DNA of 64,000 nucleotides from Amycolatopsis pittospori (GTDB lineage Bacteria > Actinomycetota > Actinomycetes > Mycobacteriales > Pseudonocardiaceae): NCBI RefSeq assembly GCF_013870525.1, contig NZ_JACBXD010000028.1, forward strand, positions 1 to 64,000. Reading direction: 5' to 3'. The notes under the pieces are model-generated. The model was not told where the DNA came from. It searched no databases and saw only the letters and a list, made by a program, of their open reading frames with translations. The translations under genes were made by a program, and so were the position numbers. Shown here one piece after another: positions 9,204-16,893 of this stretch (within the stretch, counting starts at the first letter, position 1; the number at the start of each line of letters is the position of its first letter).

Positions 9204-9613
9204 GTCGGCCCTCCGGTCAGCCAGCTCATGGTCACCGTGGTGCCGTCGCCCCGGTACTCGCACGCGGCCTGGTCGGCGAGGCGGTCGATCAGCAGCAGTC
9301 CTCGGCCGCGGATGGTGTCCTCCGTATCCGCGGGCTTCCAGGCGCCGTAGTCGGTGACGACCACCTTGATCTCGTTCCGGCTGGAGGTGGCGTGAATTTC
9401 GATGACGCCGTCCGCCTCGTCGCGGTAGGCGTGCTCGGCCGAGTTGGCCAGCGCCTCGTTGCTCGCCAGGACGATGTCCTCGCGCCGTTCCCCGTCCACG
9501 CCGAGTCCGGCGAGCCACTCGGCGAGCTGCTTGCGGAGTCCGACGAGCCGTCCGGCCTCGGCGGGTACCCGATCCCGGAACTCTTGCGGCACCGGGGCCG
9601 AAACGTGCTTCAT
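9200..9613 (-). CDS. RsbW-like anti-sigma factor / serine kinase (HATPase)
   Basis: A 137-residue GHKL ATPase domain. It has the N-box (EALANSAEHAY), G1 box (VTDYGAWKP) and glycine-rich lid (IRGRGLLLIDRLAD). It starts inside the end of the SpoIIE phosphatase gene (4-base overlap) and its stop overlaps the zinc-ribbon gene, so it is in the middle of a tightly coupled operon. By family knowledge it should phosphorylate or bind the STAS protein encoded two genes upstream, and the SpoIIE phosphatase would reverse this. Confidence 0.88.
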   Translation of the reverse strand: MKHVSAPVPQEFRDRVPAEAGRLVGLRKQLAEWLAGLGVDGERREDIVLASNEALANSAEHAYRDEADGVIEIHATSSRNEIKVVVTDYGAWKPADTEDTIRGRGLLLIDRLADQAACEYRGDGTTVTMSWLTGGPT

Positions 9614-10998
9614 TCTTCGCCGCCTGTCGTGTGATGGACGTGGATCACGGCGATGTCGTCGTCGTGCCGATTGTGGGTGATCTCCTTGATGAGATCGTCC
9701 CAGGCGGCCGCCGCGCCGAGCCGGTCGCCGAACGCGAGGAACGCGTCGAGCAGGCGGCCGATGCCCAGGGTGAGGTCGCGTGCGGGACTCTCGACCAGGC
9801 CGTCGGTGTACAGCACCAGGTCGGCGCCCGGCGGGAAACTGGTCGTCCGCTGCGGGAATTCGACGCCGACCCCCAGCGGCGCCGCGAGTGCCTCGCCGAT
9901 CTGTTCGATCCGGCCGTCCGGATCTTTCAGCAAAGCGGGCAGATGTCCCGCGTTCGCGTAGGTCAGCGAGTGGTCCTCCGGATCGTGAACCGCGTAGAAG
10001 CAGGTGACGAATCCGGGCTCGGTCAGCTGGGAGACATGCCGGAGCAGATCCGACGGACACAGCTCCAGCAGGGCGTACGAGCGGATGGCCGTCCGGGTCT
10101 GGCCCATCACGGTCGCCGCGGCCACCCCGTGCCCGACGACGTCGCCGATGACGAACGCGGTGCGCCCGGACGGCAGCCGGATGACGTCGAACCAGTCGCC
10201 GCCGATGTTGATGCCGGTGGCGGCGGGCAGGTAGCGGGTGATGATCCGCAGGCCGGGGATTTCGGGCACGTCCGGCAACATGCTGCGGGACAGTTCCGCG
10301 ACGAGGGTGCGCTCCTGCTCGTAGAGCCGCGCGTTGTCCAGCGCGATCGCGCTGTAGCCGGCGATGCCTTCGGCGAGGTACTCGTGCCGTTCGGTGAACC
10401 GGCCCGGCTCGGCGTGGCCGAAGAAGAAACCGCCGAGGACCTTGCCGCTGGTCGGGCTCAGCACCGGCACCGCCAGGTAGCTGCGCACCGGGAGGTGCCC
10501 CTCCGGCATGCCGTAGTACGGCGCGTTCTTGCCGAAGCCGGGGTTCTGGACGATGTCGTCGCTGCGGACGGTGCCGACGCCGTCGAAGGTGGGCGCGAAG
10601 ATCTCGGTGTTGCGCGGCATCGGGAACTTGGAGAACGCTTCGCGAGGAACACCCGACAACGTGTAGAGCGTGTAGGACTCGCCGAACTGGTCAACGAGGT
10701 TGTAGAAGAACGCGCCGAAATCCGCACCGGTCGCCTTCGTCGCGGAATCCGTCGCGTCCTGCACGATCCGGTCGATGTCGAGCTGGGAGGTCAGGCGGCG
10801 GCCGACCGAATGCAGCCCGTCGATCAGCGCGGCCTCGGTGCGCAGGCGGTCGATCAGCTCGACGAGCGGGGACACGGCTTCCTCGATGCTGGCCACGATC
10901 CGGCGCCGGGTTTCGACAGTGACAGGCTCTCCGTCGTCGCCGAGGAAACAGCGGCCGACGACCTCCGCGACCGTCGTCGGCCCGGCGCTGGAATCCAT
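9610..10998 (-). CDS. GAF-domain SpoIIE/RsbU-type PP2C phosphatase
   Basis: A 462-residue protein. After an N-terminal helical part, a GAF sensor domain spans about residues 70-235. The C-terminal PP2C domain (SpoIIE type) shows the metal-binding aspartates in GGDWFDV and VIGDVVGHG, plus the later LVLYTDGLVES motif. Such enzymes dephosphorylate STAS anti-anti-sigma factors. The ATG at 10998 is chosen because it overlaps the STAS stop codon (TGATG) and starts the recognisable protein; a longer frame upstream runs through the STAS gene. The GAF domain has few histidines or cysteines, so the ligand is not predictable. Confidence 0.92.
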   Translation of the reverse strand: MDSSAGPTTVAEVVGRCFLGDDGEPVTVETRRRIVASIEEAVSPLVELIDRLRTEAALIDGLHSVGRRLTSQLDIDRIVQDATDSATKATGADFGAFFYNLVDQFGESYTLYTLSGVPREAFSKFPMPRNTEIFAPTFDGVGTVRSDDIVQNPGFGKNAPYYGMPEGHLPVRSYLAVPVLSPTSGKVLGGFFFGHAEPGRFTERHEYLAEGIAGYSAIALDNARLYEQERTLVAELSRSMLPDVPEIPGLRIITRYLPAATGINIGGDWFDVIRLPSGRTAFVIGDVVGHGVAAATVMGQTRTAIRSYALLELCPSDLLRHVSQLTEPGFVTCFYAVHDPEDHSLTYANAGHLPALLKDPDGRIEQIGEALAAPLGVGVEFPQRTTSFPPGADLVLYTDGLVESPARDLTLGIGRLLDAFLAFGDRLGAAAAWDDLIKEITHNRHDDDIAVIHVHHTTGGEE

Positions 10999-11396
10999 CA
11001 GGCCTCCAGTGCCGCTGTCCGCGTCGGATACACGGCCAGTTCGTCGGTCAGCCGTGTCAGCTCGAGGGGCCGCAGTACCACCCGGCTGCCCGCCACGACC
11101 CGGACCTGCGTCGTCCCCGCGCACAGCCGGTCCGCTCGGACCAGTTCCGCCATTCCCGCCGACGCGAGGAAGTCGACCGCCGTCAGGTCGACGACCATGA
11201 CCCGCGGCTTCAGCCGGAAGGCCCGCTCGACCATCAGGCGCAGTCGGGGCGCGAGGGCCAGGTCCAGGGCGCCGGACACGTTCAGCACGGCCGTCTCGTC
11301 GCCGCCCTCCAGCGCGACGCCGCCGCTGTCCGCGTCGTTTCCGGTCCTCGATTCCGTCACCGGTTCATTTTGCCGGGCTTCACGGGGTGCCGCCAT
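10998..11396 (-). CDS. STAS-domain anti-anti-sigma factor
   Basis: A 132-residue STAS protein (RsbV/SpoIIAA-like). The core TAVLNVSGALDLALAPRLR and the phosphorylation loop VVDLTAVDFLASAGMAEL are clear; the expected phosphoserine is the S in LASAGM. First gene of the operon STAS, phosphatase, kinase, zinc-ribbon. ATG at 11396 has no ribosome site; GTG at 11360 is an alternative. It is divergent from the EF-hand gene, with 148 bases between the starts. Confidence 0.88.
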   Translation of the reverse strand: MAAPREARQNEPVTESRTGNDADSGGVALEGGDETAVLNVSGALDLALAPRLRLMVERAFRLKPRVMVVDLTAVDFLASAGMAELVRADRLCAGTTQVRVVAGSRVVLRPLELTRLTDELAVYPTRTAALEA

Positions 11397-11544
11397 ATAG
11401 AACGTCGTGACCCTATTTCCGTTCCATGATCGTGACGGCACCATGGTGGTCGGCGAACCGTGACGTCCCATCCCCCTTTCGTGGATCCGTGGTGATCTGA
11501 ATGGCCGATATGCGGCTACGACGTCCGGCCCTATCGTCTTTCGC

Positions 11545-12072
11545 ATGGCAAGCGACTTGCAGCGGCGCAAGATCTCGGGTGTCTTCTCGGCGATGGACGT
11601 CAACGGGGACGGTTTCCTCGAGGAGCGGGACTTCCAGGAACTCGCCGCGCGCTGGGCGCGACTGCGGGAGCCGGGCGACGAGCAGCGCCTGACCGGCATC
11701 ATGCTGAGCTGGTGGGCGACCTTGCTGGAGGCGTCCGACGTCGACCGCGACAACAAGGTCACGCTCGACGAGGTCCTGCTGGTGGTCGACAAGCTGCCGG
11801 AAATGCCGCAGGCCGTGATCGCGACGGCCGACGCGATGTTCGAAGCGATCGACGAGAACCGGGACGACCTGATCTCCGCGGCGGAGTACCGCCGGCTGAT
11901 CGAGGCCTGGAACGGCCGCCCCACCGACACCGACGCCACGTTCCCGCTGCTGGACTCCGACGGCGACGGCAAGCTGTCGCGGGAAGAGTTCGCCTCGTTG
12001 TGGCTGGAGTTCTGGGCCGGCGACGACGCCGAAGCGCCGGGAACCCTCGTTTTCGGTCCGCTCGCGGCCTGA
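11545..12072 (+). CDS. Four-EF-hand calcium-binding protein (calerythrin-like)
   Basis: A 175-residue cytoplasmic protein with four 12-residue EF-hand loops. They begin at D18 (DVNGDGFLEERD), D65 (DVDRDNKVTLDE), D103 (DENRDDLISAAE) and D137 (DSDGDGKLSREE), each ending on an acidic residue at position 12 apart from loop 1, which ends in D. This matches the calerythrin/CalD group of actinobacterial calcium-binding proteins, thought to buffer or sense calcium. A TATCGT box at 11532-11537 lies 7 bases before the ATG, so the transcript is probably leaderless. It is transcribed away from the partner-switching operon. Confidence 0.92.
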   Translation: MASDLQRRKISGVFSAMDVNGDGFLEERDFQELAARWARLREPGDEQRLTGIMLSWWATLLEASDVDRDNKVTLDEVLLVVDKLPEMPQAVIATADAMFEAIDENRDDLISAAEYRRLIEAWNGRPTDTDATFPLLDSDGDGKLSREEFASLWLEFWAGDDAEAPGTLVFGPLAA

Positions 12073-12292
12073 AATCGTAACGTCCACAAAGGACCGGTCA
12101 CGGCGAAATCCGCGCCGCGACGGGTGGCGGGAGCGGACCTCGCGACGGCGACCGGGGGGAGCCTGCCGCCGAACTCGCTGACGCCGGGCGAGACCGCGCT
12201 CACCGAGCCGTAGCCCGGCTTTCAGGCCGACGCTCCGTCCTTACGGGCAAGACCTGCCCGGAGCGGCGATACGGAGGCGGTGGCGGCTCAAG

Positions 12293-14821
12293 ATGGTGGT
12301 CGTGGACAAGGTGACCGAGCAGATCCTGGAGCACGTCACCAGCGCGGCCTCCCCTTGTGTGTGGGTGACCGGCCCCGCCGGTGTCGGCCGGTCCACGCTG
12401 CTGGCCCGGCTGCACGAGCGACTGTCCGCGGCCGGCTACCGCGTCTCGACCCTGCGCTTCACCGCGGAGGGCGATGCCGGGGTGGCCGTGCGGGCGGCGG
12501 CCACGACGATCCCGCGCGGTGGCGGGAACGTGCTGTTGCTCGACGACACCCAGTGGATCGACCACGACACCCTCGCCGCGCTGGAGACGTTGATCCGACG
12601 TCTGGACTGCACCTCCGCCCGGTTGATCTGCGCTACCCGCACTCCGGTTCGCGACGCGGCCGAACGACTGGCCACCGTCCGGCGACTGCGCGCCGAGGGC
12701 CTGGTGCTTCCGGTACGGCTGTTACCGCTGAAGGTCGACGAGCTCACGCGGCCGGTCGCCGAGGCCTTGGGCGCCGTTCCGAGCAAGACGCTGAGGAACC
12801 GTCTGCACGAACTCAGCAGGGGCGTGCCCGCGGCGCTGCGTCAGGCTTTGGACCTGCTGCGCGCGGAAGGCGCGATCCGGATCGTCGACCGGCGCGCGTA
12901 CCTCGTTCCCGGCGCCCCGGCGCCGCTGCGGTCCGTCGGACTGGCCCCGGAAAAGCTCGCCGTGGCGAAAGCCGCCGCCGTCCTGCATCCGCTCGGCGAG
13001 GCGATGCCCGCGCTGATCAGCGAAGTCCTGGCACAGGATCCCGCCAAGACGTCGGCGATGCTGGAGGACCTGCGCGCCGACGGCGTGCTGCATCGAGGCC
13101 GGACCTGGCGCTTCACCGTGCCGGTGGTGGCTTCCGCGCTGATCGCCGAACTCGGGCCGTTCGAGCGCCGCCGGTTCTCCGCGGCCGCCGTCACCGCGCT
13201 GTGGGAAGGGAAGGCGCGCACGACCGATCCGTACTTCCTCGCCGACCGGCTCGCCGAAGCGGGCAAGCTGGTCGATCCGCGACGCGCGCTCAGCCAGTTA
13301 CTGGGCATCGCGTCCACGCTGCCCGGCGACCAGAGCGGACGTGGCGTGCAGTGGCTGCGCGCGGCCGTCGAGCTGACCGAGAACCGGGGACAGCGTGCGG
13401 CGGTGACCCTCCTCCACACCACGTGGTGCTCCCTGCACGGCGATCACGAACAGACCCTCGCGGGATCCCGGCGGTTGCTGGAGGAATACCCCGATCGCCT
13501 TTCCGCCGGTGCCGCACAGGAAGTCCAGTCCATGGCGATCCGGGCGCTGCACAACTCCGGCGGCACCGCCGAACTGACGAGGATCGCCTCGAACCCGCCG
13601 GACTGGTCGGTGACGTCGAGCGCGATCGCGCTGAGCCTGCTGGACCGGTGGGCCGAAGCGGCCGAACTCCTGGCTGAGGACGACTCGTGGCGCACCGAGT
13701 CGCGGGTCTCCGCCAGGCTGGGCGGACTCTTCGCAGGCCTGGCCGAACTCTGGACGGGCAGGCCCGCGCGGTTCGGCGTGAACCTGACCGAACGGGAACG
13801 CTGGCCGCTGCGGACCGAGCGGCGGCACCGGGCGGATCAGATCGGCTCCTACACGGCGGCACTACTGGTGCTCGGCGAGCGGGCGCGCGCGGAAAAGCTG
13901 CTCTCCGACGAGAAGTTCCCCGAGAACAGGCTGCACGACAGCGAGCGTTCGATGCTCGCCGCCCTGCGCGGCGATTTCCCCCGAGCGGTCGACCTGGCCC
14001 ACCGGAGTGTCGCCGACCGTTCGAGGCGCGGCCACGACATCGGTTCGTCCGCCATGCATCTGTCCACCGTGTCGGTCCTGGTGTCGCAGGGACGGTTCAC
14101 CGCCGCGCGAGAGCTGCTGACCGCCGCCCGCGCGACGGCGCCGCCCCTGGCGCATCTGCTCGACATCGCGGAAGCCCGGGTCGACGGCGCGCTCGGCGAG
14201 ATCGACCGCGCCGGCAACCGCCTGCGGGCGGCCACCTGCGGACTCTCCGTCGGCACGGACATCGCCTGGGCCGACCTCGCCGAACTGGCCCTCCTGGGCA
14301 ACGACCGGGCCAAGGCGAAGAAGGCACTCGACGCTTTGGAAGACCTCGCGTCCGCTTTGCCGAGTGGGCGGGTCCTGGTCCACCGGCATCTGGTCCGCGC
14401 CTGCCTCGGCCGGGAAACGGGTGAAGAATGCCTGTGGCTGGCCCAAGAACGCGCGCATCCGCTGGAGCTGGCGATCGTGGCCGAGCGCCTGGTACGGCAC
14501 GGTGCGGCCGATCCCAAGGTGCTCCTTGAGGTTTACGAGGTGCTCGGCTCGGTGGACGCGTTGTTCTACCGTGCGCGCCTGCGGGGCCTGATGCGGGAGC
14601 ACGAGATCCCGATCCCCGGGCAGCAGGAGACGGCCGCCGAGAACGAGCGTCTGCTGGTGTTGCTGGCCGGGGAAAGCCTGACGAACGAGCAACTCGCGAA
14701 AGCGTTGCGGACGAACGAAAAGAGCGTGGAAAGGCGGTTGAGCAGGCTCGCCACGCGGATGGATCACCGGTCCCGGATCGAACTCGCCACGACCCTGCTG
14801 AACGGTGGATACGCCTCGTGA
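12293..14821 (+). CDS. AAA/STAND ATPase-like LuxR-family regulator with altered P-loop
   Basis: An 842-residue protein. It has an N-terminal P-loop NTPase region, a long helical repeat-like middle part (about 350-780, TPR-like) and a C-terminal LuxR-like helix-turn-helix (about 780-842, with SLTNEQLAKALRTNEKSVERRLSRL). The P-loop reads GPAGVGRST (27-35), with arginine where the Walker A lysine should be; Walker B (VLLLDDTQWID, ~79-89) is intact. That suggests altered or absent ATP hydrolysis. ATG 12293 has no close ribosome site; GTG 12302 is possible. The stop overlaps the next gene by 4 bases (GTGA), so the two regulators are co-expressed. No target is known. Confidence 0.8.
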   Translation: MVVVDKVTEQILEHVTSAASPCVWVTGPAGVGRSTLLARLHERLSAAGYRVSTLRFTAEGDAGVAVRAAATTIPRGGGNVLLLDDTQWIDHDTLAALETLIRRLDCTSARLICATRTPVRDAAERLATVRRLRAEGLVLPVRLLPLKVDELTRPVAEALGAVPSKTLRNRLHELSRGVPAALRQALDLLRAEGAIRIVDRRAYLVPGAPAPLRSVGLAPEKLAVAKAAAVLHPLGEAMPALISEVLAQDPAKTSAMLEDLRADGVLHRGRTWRFTVPVVASALIAELGPFERRRFSAAAVTALWEGKARTTDPYFLADRLAEAGKLVDPRRALSQLLGIASTLPGDQSGRGVQWLRAAVELTENRGQRAAVTLLHTTWCSLHGDHEQTLAGSRRLLEEYPDRLSAGAAQEVQSMAIRALHNSGGTAELTRIASNPPDWSVTSSAIALSLLDRWAEAAELLAEDDSWRTESRVSARLGGLFAGLAELWTGRPARFGVNLTERERWPLRTERRHRADQIGSYTAALLVLGERARAEKLLSDEKFPENRLHDSERSMLAALRGDFPRAVDLAHRSVADRSRRGHDIGSSAMHLSTVSVLVSQGRFTAARELLTAARATAPPLAHLLDIAEARVDGALGEIDRAGNRLRAATCGLSVGTDIAWADLAELALLGNDRAKAKKALDALEDLASALPSGRVLVHRHLVRACLGRETGEECLWLAQERAHPLELAIVAERLVRHGAADPKVLLEVYEVLGSVDALFYRARLRGLMREHEIPIPGQQETAAENERLLVLLAGESLTNEQLAKALRTNEKSVERRLSRLATRMDHRSRIELATTLLNGGYAS

Positions 14822-15408
14822 GTGCTTTGGGTGTCCGGGTGGCCGTGTACGCGGCCGATCCGCTGACCCGGTCCGGCCTCGTCGGCATGCTCACCCGGAC
14901 CGCCGTACTCGAGGTGGTGCCACGCGACGCGGACGTCCTGGTGGCCGCGGAGGATCCGGGCGGGCACGAGCTCCCGGTGCTCGGGCAGGCGGTGGCCGAA
15001 CAGGGCTCGCTGCCCGTGGTGCTGATCGCCGGGCCGCTGCCCGCGCCGGGTTACCGCTCGGCGGTGGCGGCGGGTGTCCGCGTCCTCCTCCCGTACCGGG
15101 CGGCACGGGAGGAGCGGCTGATCACGGAGATCCTGGCCGCGCGCACGGCGGCCGAAAGCTCGCCGCGACGGCTCTCGGCCGAGTACGAGTCACTGGCGGG
15201 CAGACCGGACGGGCCCGCCCTGTTCGACGAACGCGAGATCCGGGTACTCCGGCTGATCTCGGAGGGCAAGGACACCGCCGAGATCGGCTCGGAGATGGGC
15301 TATTCCCAGCGCACCATCAAGAACATCCTGCACCAGGCCCAGCATCGGCTGGCGTTGCGGAACCGGTCCCACGCGGTGGCCGCGGCCATCCGCGCCGGGC
15401 TGATCTAG
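14818..15408 (+). CDS. NarL-like regulator with degenerate receiver domain
   Basis: A 196-residue protein. The N-terminal ~125 residues follow the receiver fold (start VRVAVYAADPLTRSGL, end AGVRVLLPYRA), but where the phosphoacceptor Asp should follow strand 3 the sequence reads DADVLVAAEDP, and the conserved lysine is replaced. The C-terminal domain is a typical LuxR/GerE helix-turn-helix (FDEREIRVLRLI ... SQRTIKNILHQAQHRL). It is therefore probably not controlled by phosphorylation. Co-translated with the AAA regulator upstream, whose state could control it by protein contact (inference). Resembles the convergent regulator at 15574-16209, so the two are likely paralogs. Confidence 0.85.
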   Translation: MSALGVRVAVYAADPLTRSGLVGMLTRTAVLEVVPRDADVLVAAEDPGGHELPVLGQAVAEQGSLPVVLIAGPLPAPGYRSAVAAGVRVLLPYRAAREERLITEILAARTAAESSPRRLSAEYESLAGRPDGPALFDEREIRVLRLISEGKDTAEIGSEMGYSQRTIKNILHQAQHRLALRNRSHAVAAAIRAGLI

Positions 15409-15419
15409 CCGCGCCCTGG

Positions 15420-15570
15420 TGCCGTCCGTCCGATCACAAGTGCCGTCCGTCCGATCACGAGAGTCGTCCGTCCGATCACGTATGCCGTCCAGTGGCGACC
15501 ACCGAGCGGGGTACAGATGGACGTCACGCGTGATCAGACGGACGGGACACGTGATCAGACGGACGACACG
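15420..15570. repeat. 21-bp-periodic inverted repeat array, family A, copy 1
   Basis: Three and a half head-to-tail copies of a 21-mer (TGCCGTCCGTCCGATCACAAG at 15420-15440, then 15441-15461, 15462-15482 and partial 15483-15490) face two copies in the reverse orientation (15529-15549 and 15550-15570, reading CGTGATCAGACGGACGGGACA), with a 38-base unique spacer between. It fills the gap between two convergent regulator genes. The same unit recurs at 30805-30991 and 44682-44799. It can fold into a long hairpin, but there is no T-run, so it is not a simple intrinsic terminator. Confidence 0.88.
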
Positions 15571-15573
15571 CTC

Positions 15574-16209
15574 CTAGATGACGCCCGCGCGCACCGCGTA
15601 GGCGACGGCGTGCGGCCGGTTGCGCAGGTTCAGCCGTCCGGTGATGCCCTGGATGATGTGCTTGACGCTGCGCTCGGAGTAGCTGAGTTCGCCGGCGATC
15701 TCGACGGTGTCCATCCCGTCGGCCATCAGGCGCAGCACGTCGATCTCCCGTGTGGTGAGCCCGGCGGTGTTGACGCCCATCGGGTCCAGCACCTCGCGCT
15801 GCAGGCGCTCGACGTGCTTGAGCAGTTCGCCGAGAAGGCTCGGCGGGAGGACCCCGCCACCGGAGGCCGCCGCGCGGACCGCGTGCGCCAGCCGTTCGCC
15901 GGTGGTCGCCGAACGCGGCAGCACCGCCACGACCCGGCATTCGATCGCGGGCACCAGCTCGGCCTCGCCGATCTGGCTCACCACGAGCACCACGGGTTTG
16001 CCGACCTCGGCGGCCAGCCGTCGCAGCCACAGCACCGTCTCGGGCGTCAGCCATTCGGCGGCGAACACCAGCACGTCGGTCTCGGCGCGTTGCTCCCAGT
16101 CACGGACCTCGATGCCCGGTTGCGCGCCGAGCTGGCTGGCCAGCCCGGCGGCGGTGATCGGGTCCGGCGCCCGCACAGCGACGGTGATCTCTCGCGTTTC
16201 CGTGTCCAC
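15574..16209 (-). CDS. NarL-like regulator with degenerate receiver domain
   Basis: A 211-residue protein in the same style as the convergent 14818-15408 product. A receiver-like domain lacks the phosphoacceptor Asp (TDVLVFAAEWLTPE in that position), and the LuxR/GerE DNA-binding domain is at the C-terminus (LTTREIDVLRLMADG ... YSERSVKHIIQGI, ending VRAGVI). I chose GTG 16209 because GGAGGGG lies 6 bases upstream; GTG 16254 would add 15 residues. Predicted phosphorylation-independent. It ends 3 bases from the 21-bp repeat array. Confidence 0.85.
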   Translation of the reverse strand: MDTETREITVAVRAPDPITAAGLASQLGAQPGIEVRDWEQRAETDVLVFAAEWLTPETVLWLRRLAAEVGKPVVLVVSQIGEAELVPAIECRVVAVLPRSATTGERLAHAVRAAASGGGVLPPSLLGELLKHVERLQREVLDPMGVNTAGLTTREIDVLRLMADGMDTVEIAGELSYSERSVKHIIQGITGRLNLRNRPHAVAYAVRAGVI

Positions 16210-16293
16210 CTCTGTCCCCTCCGCTTGATCCGCGGCCCCAGTCGGATGGGACACAGTCTGCGAAGGAGCTCTTCACGAACTCTCCACGAGTTC

Positions 16294-16545
16294 TCAACGA
16301 GGCGTGAAGGACTTCGTGGCCAGCTGAAACGCTTCGACGTACTTGGGCAATTCGCCCAGGACCTCGCGGAGCCTGCCCTCGTGGCCGTCGAAATCCGGAT
16401 CGGCCAGCCGGGCGTAGCCGAACGCCAGCGTGCGGCGCAATTCGGCGACGCGCTCCTCCGCCTCGTCGGCGTCGAGCACCACTCGGCCGCTGTAGGCGAG
16501 GTCGAGCAGGACGTCGCCGGCGGACCGCTCCTGTGCCTGACTCAC
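16294..16545 (-). CDS. Small hypothetical alpha-helical protein
   Basis: An 83-residue soluble, acidic, helix-rich protein with GTG start. It contains residues such as DEAEERVAELRRTLAFGYARL and ends KSFTPR. No family recognised. It lies 84 bases upstream of the degenerate-receiver regulator on the same strand, so it may be co-transcribed and could be a partner protein, but nothing in the sequence proves this. Codon use (third-position GC) is like its neighbours, which supports a real gene. Confidence 0.6.
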   Translation of the reverse strand: MSQAQERSAGDVLLDLAYSGRVVLDADEAEERVAELRRTLAFGYARLADPDFDGHEGRLREVLGELPKYVEAFQLATKSFTPR

Positions 16546-16893
16546 CGCAACCGGCCTACTTTCACTGGTGGACCCTCACAGCATGCACAGCGGTACCGGG
16601 CACGGACCAGCGGGAAACCACTTTCTGCCCGGGCGAACGCCGGGCTTTGCCCCCTCGCCCCTCACCTGTACGAACCCTGAAAACCACATGAACGGGCAGC
16701 CAACCACGCCCGCTTTCCCGGCGATGAGCAGCGGGAATCCGAACTGTGCAGGCAAGACCCGAGGACGTCTCGTGACCTGCGGCCGAAACCCACACGATGC
16801 CTGCCCGATTGATTGCGAAACCCGGATCGCCGCGACTAGGCTTTCGACGGAGATGGTGATCGTTTCGGAAGTCGGACGCACAGGCGGCAGGTC
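16546..16893. other. 348-base intergenic region upstream of the SARP-type regulator
   Basis: No convincing gene in either strand; open frames here have no ribosome sites or recognisable content. GC content is a little lower than around it. It should hold the promoters of the divergent small gene (16545) and of the SARP/BTAD gene (16894). Confidence 0.6.
16813..16842 (+). promoter_or_regulatory. Candidate sigma-70-type promoter for the SARP/BTAD regulator
   Basis: TTGCGA (16813-16818) and TAGGCT (16837-16842) are separated by 18 bases and lie about 50 bases upstream of the ATG at 16894. Both hexamers match the actinobacterial housekeeping consensus only partly. Confidence 0.4.

Noticed and set aside
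15420..15570. CRISPR array
   Set aside because: Repeats are head-to-tail without spacers and occur in both orientations; no cas genes.
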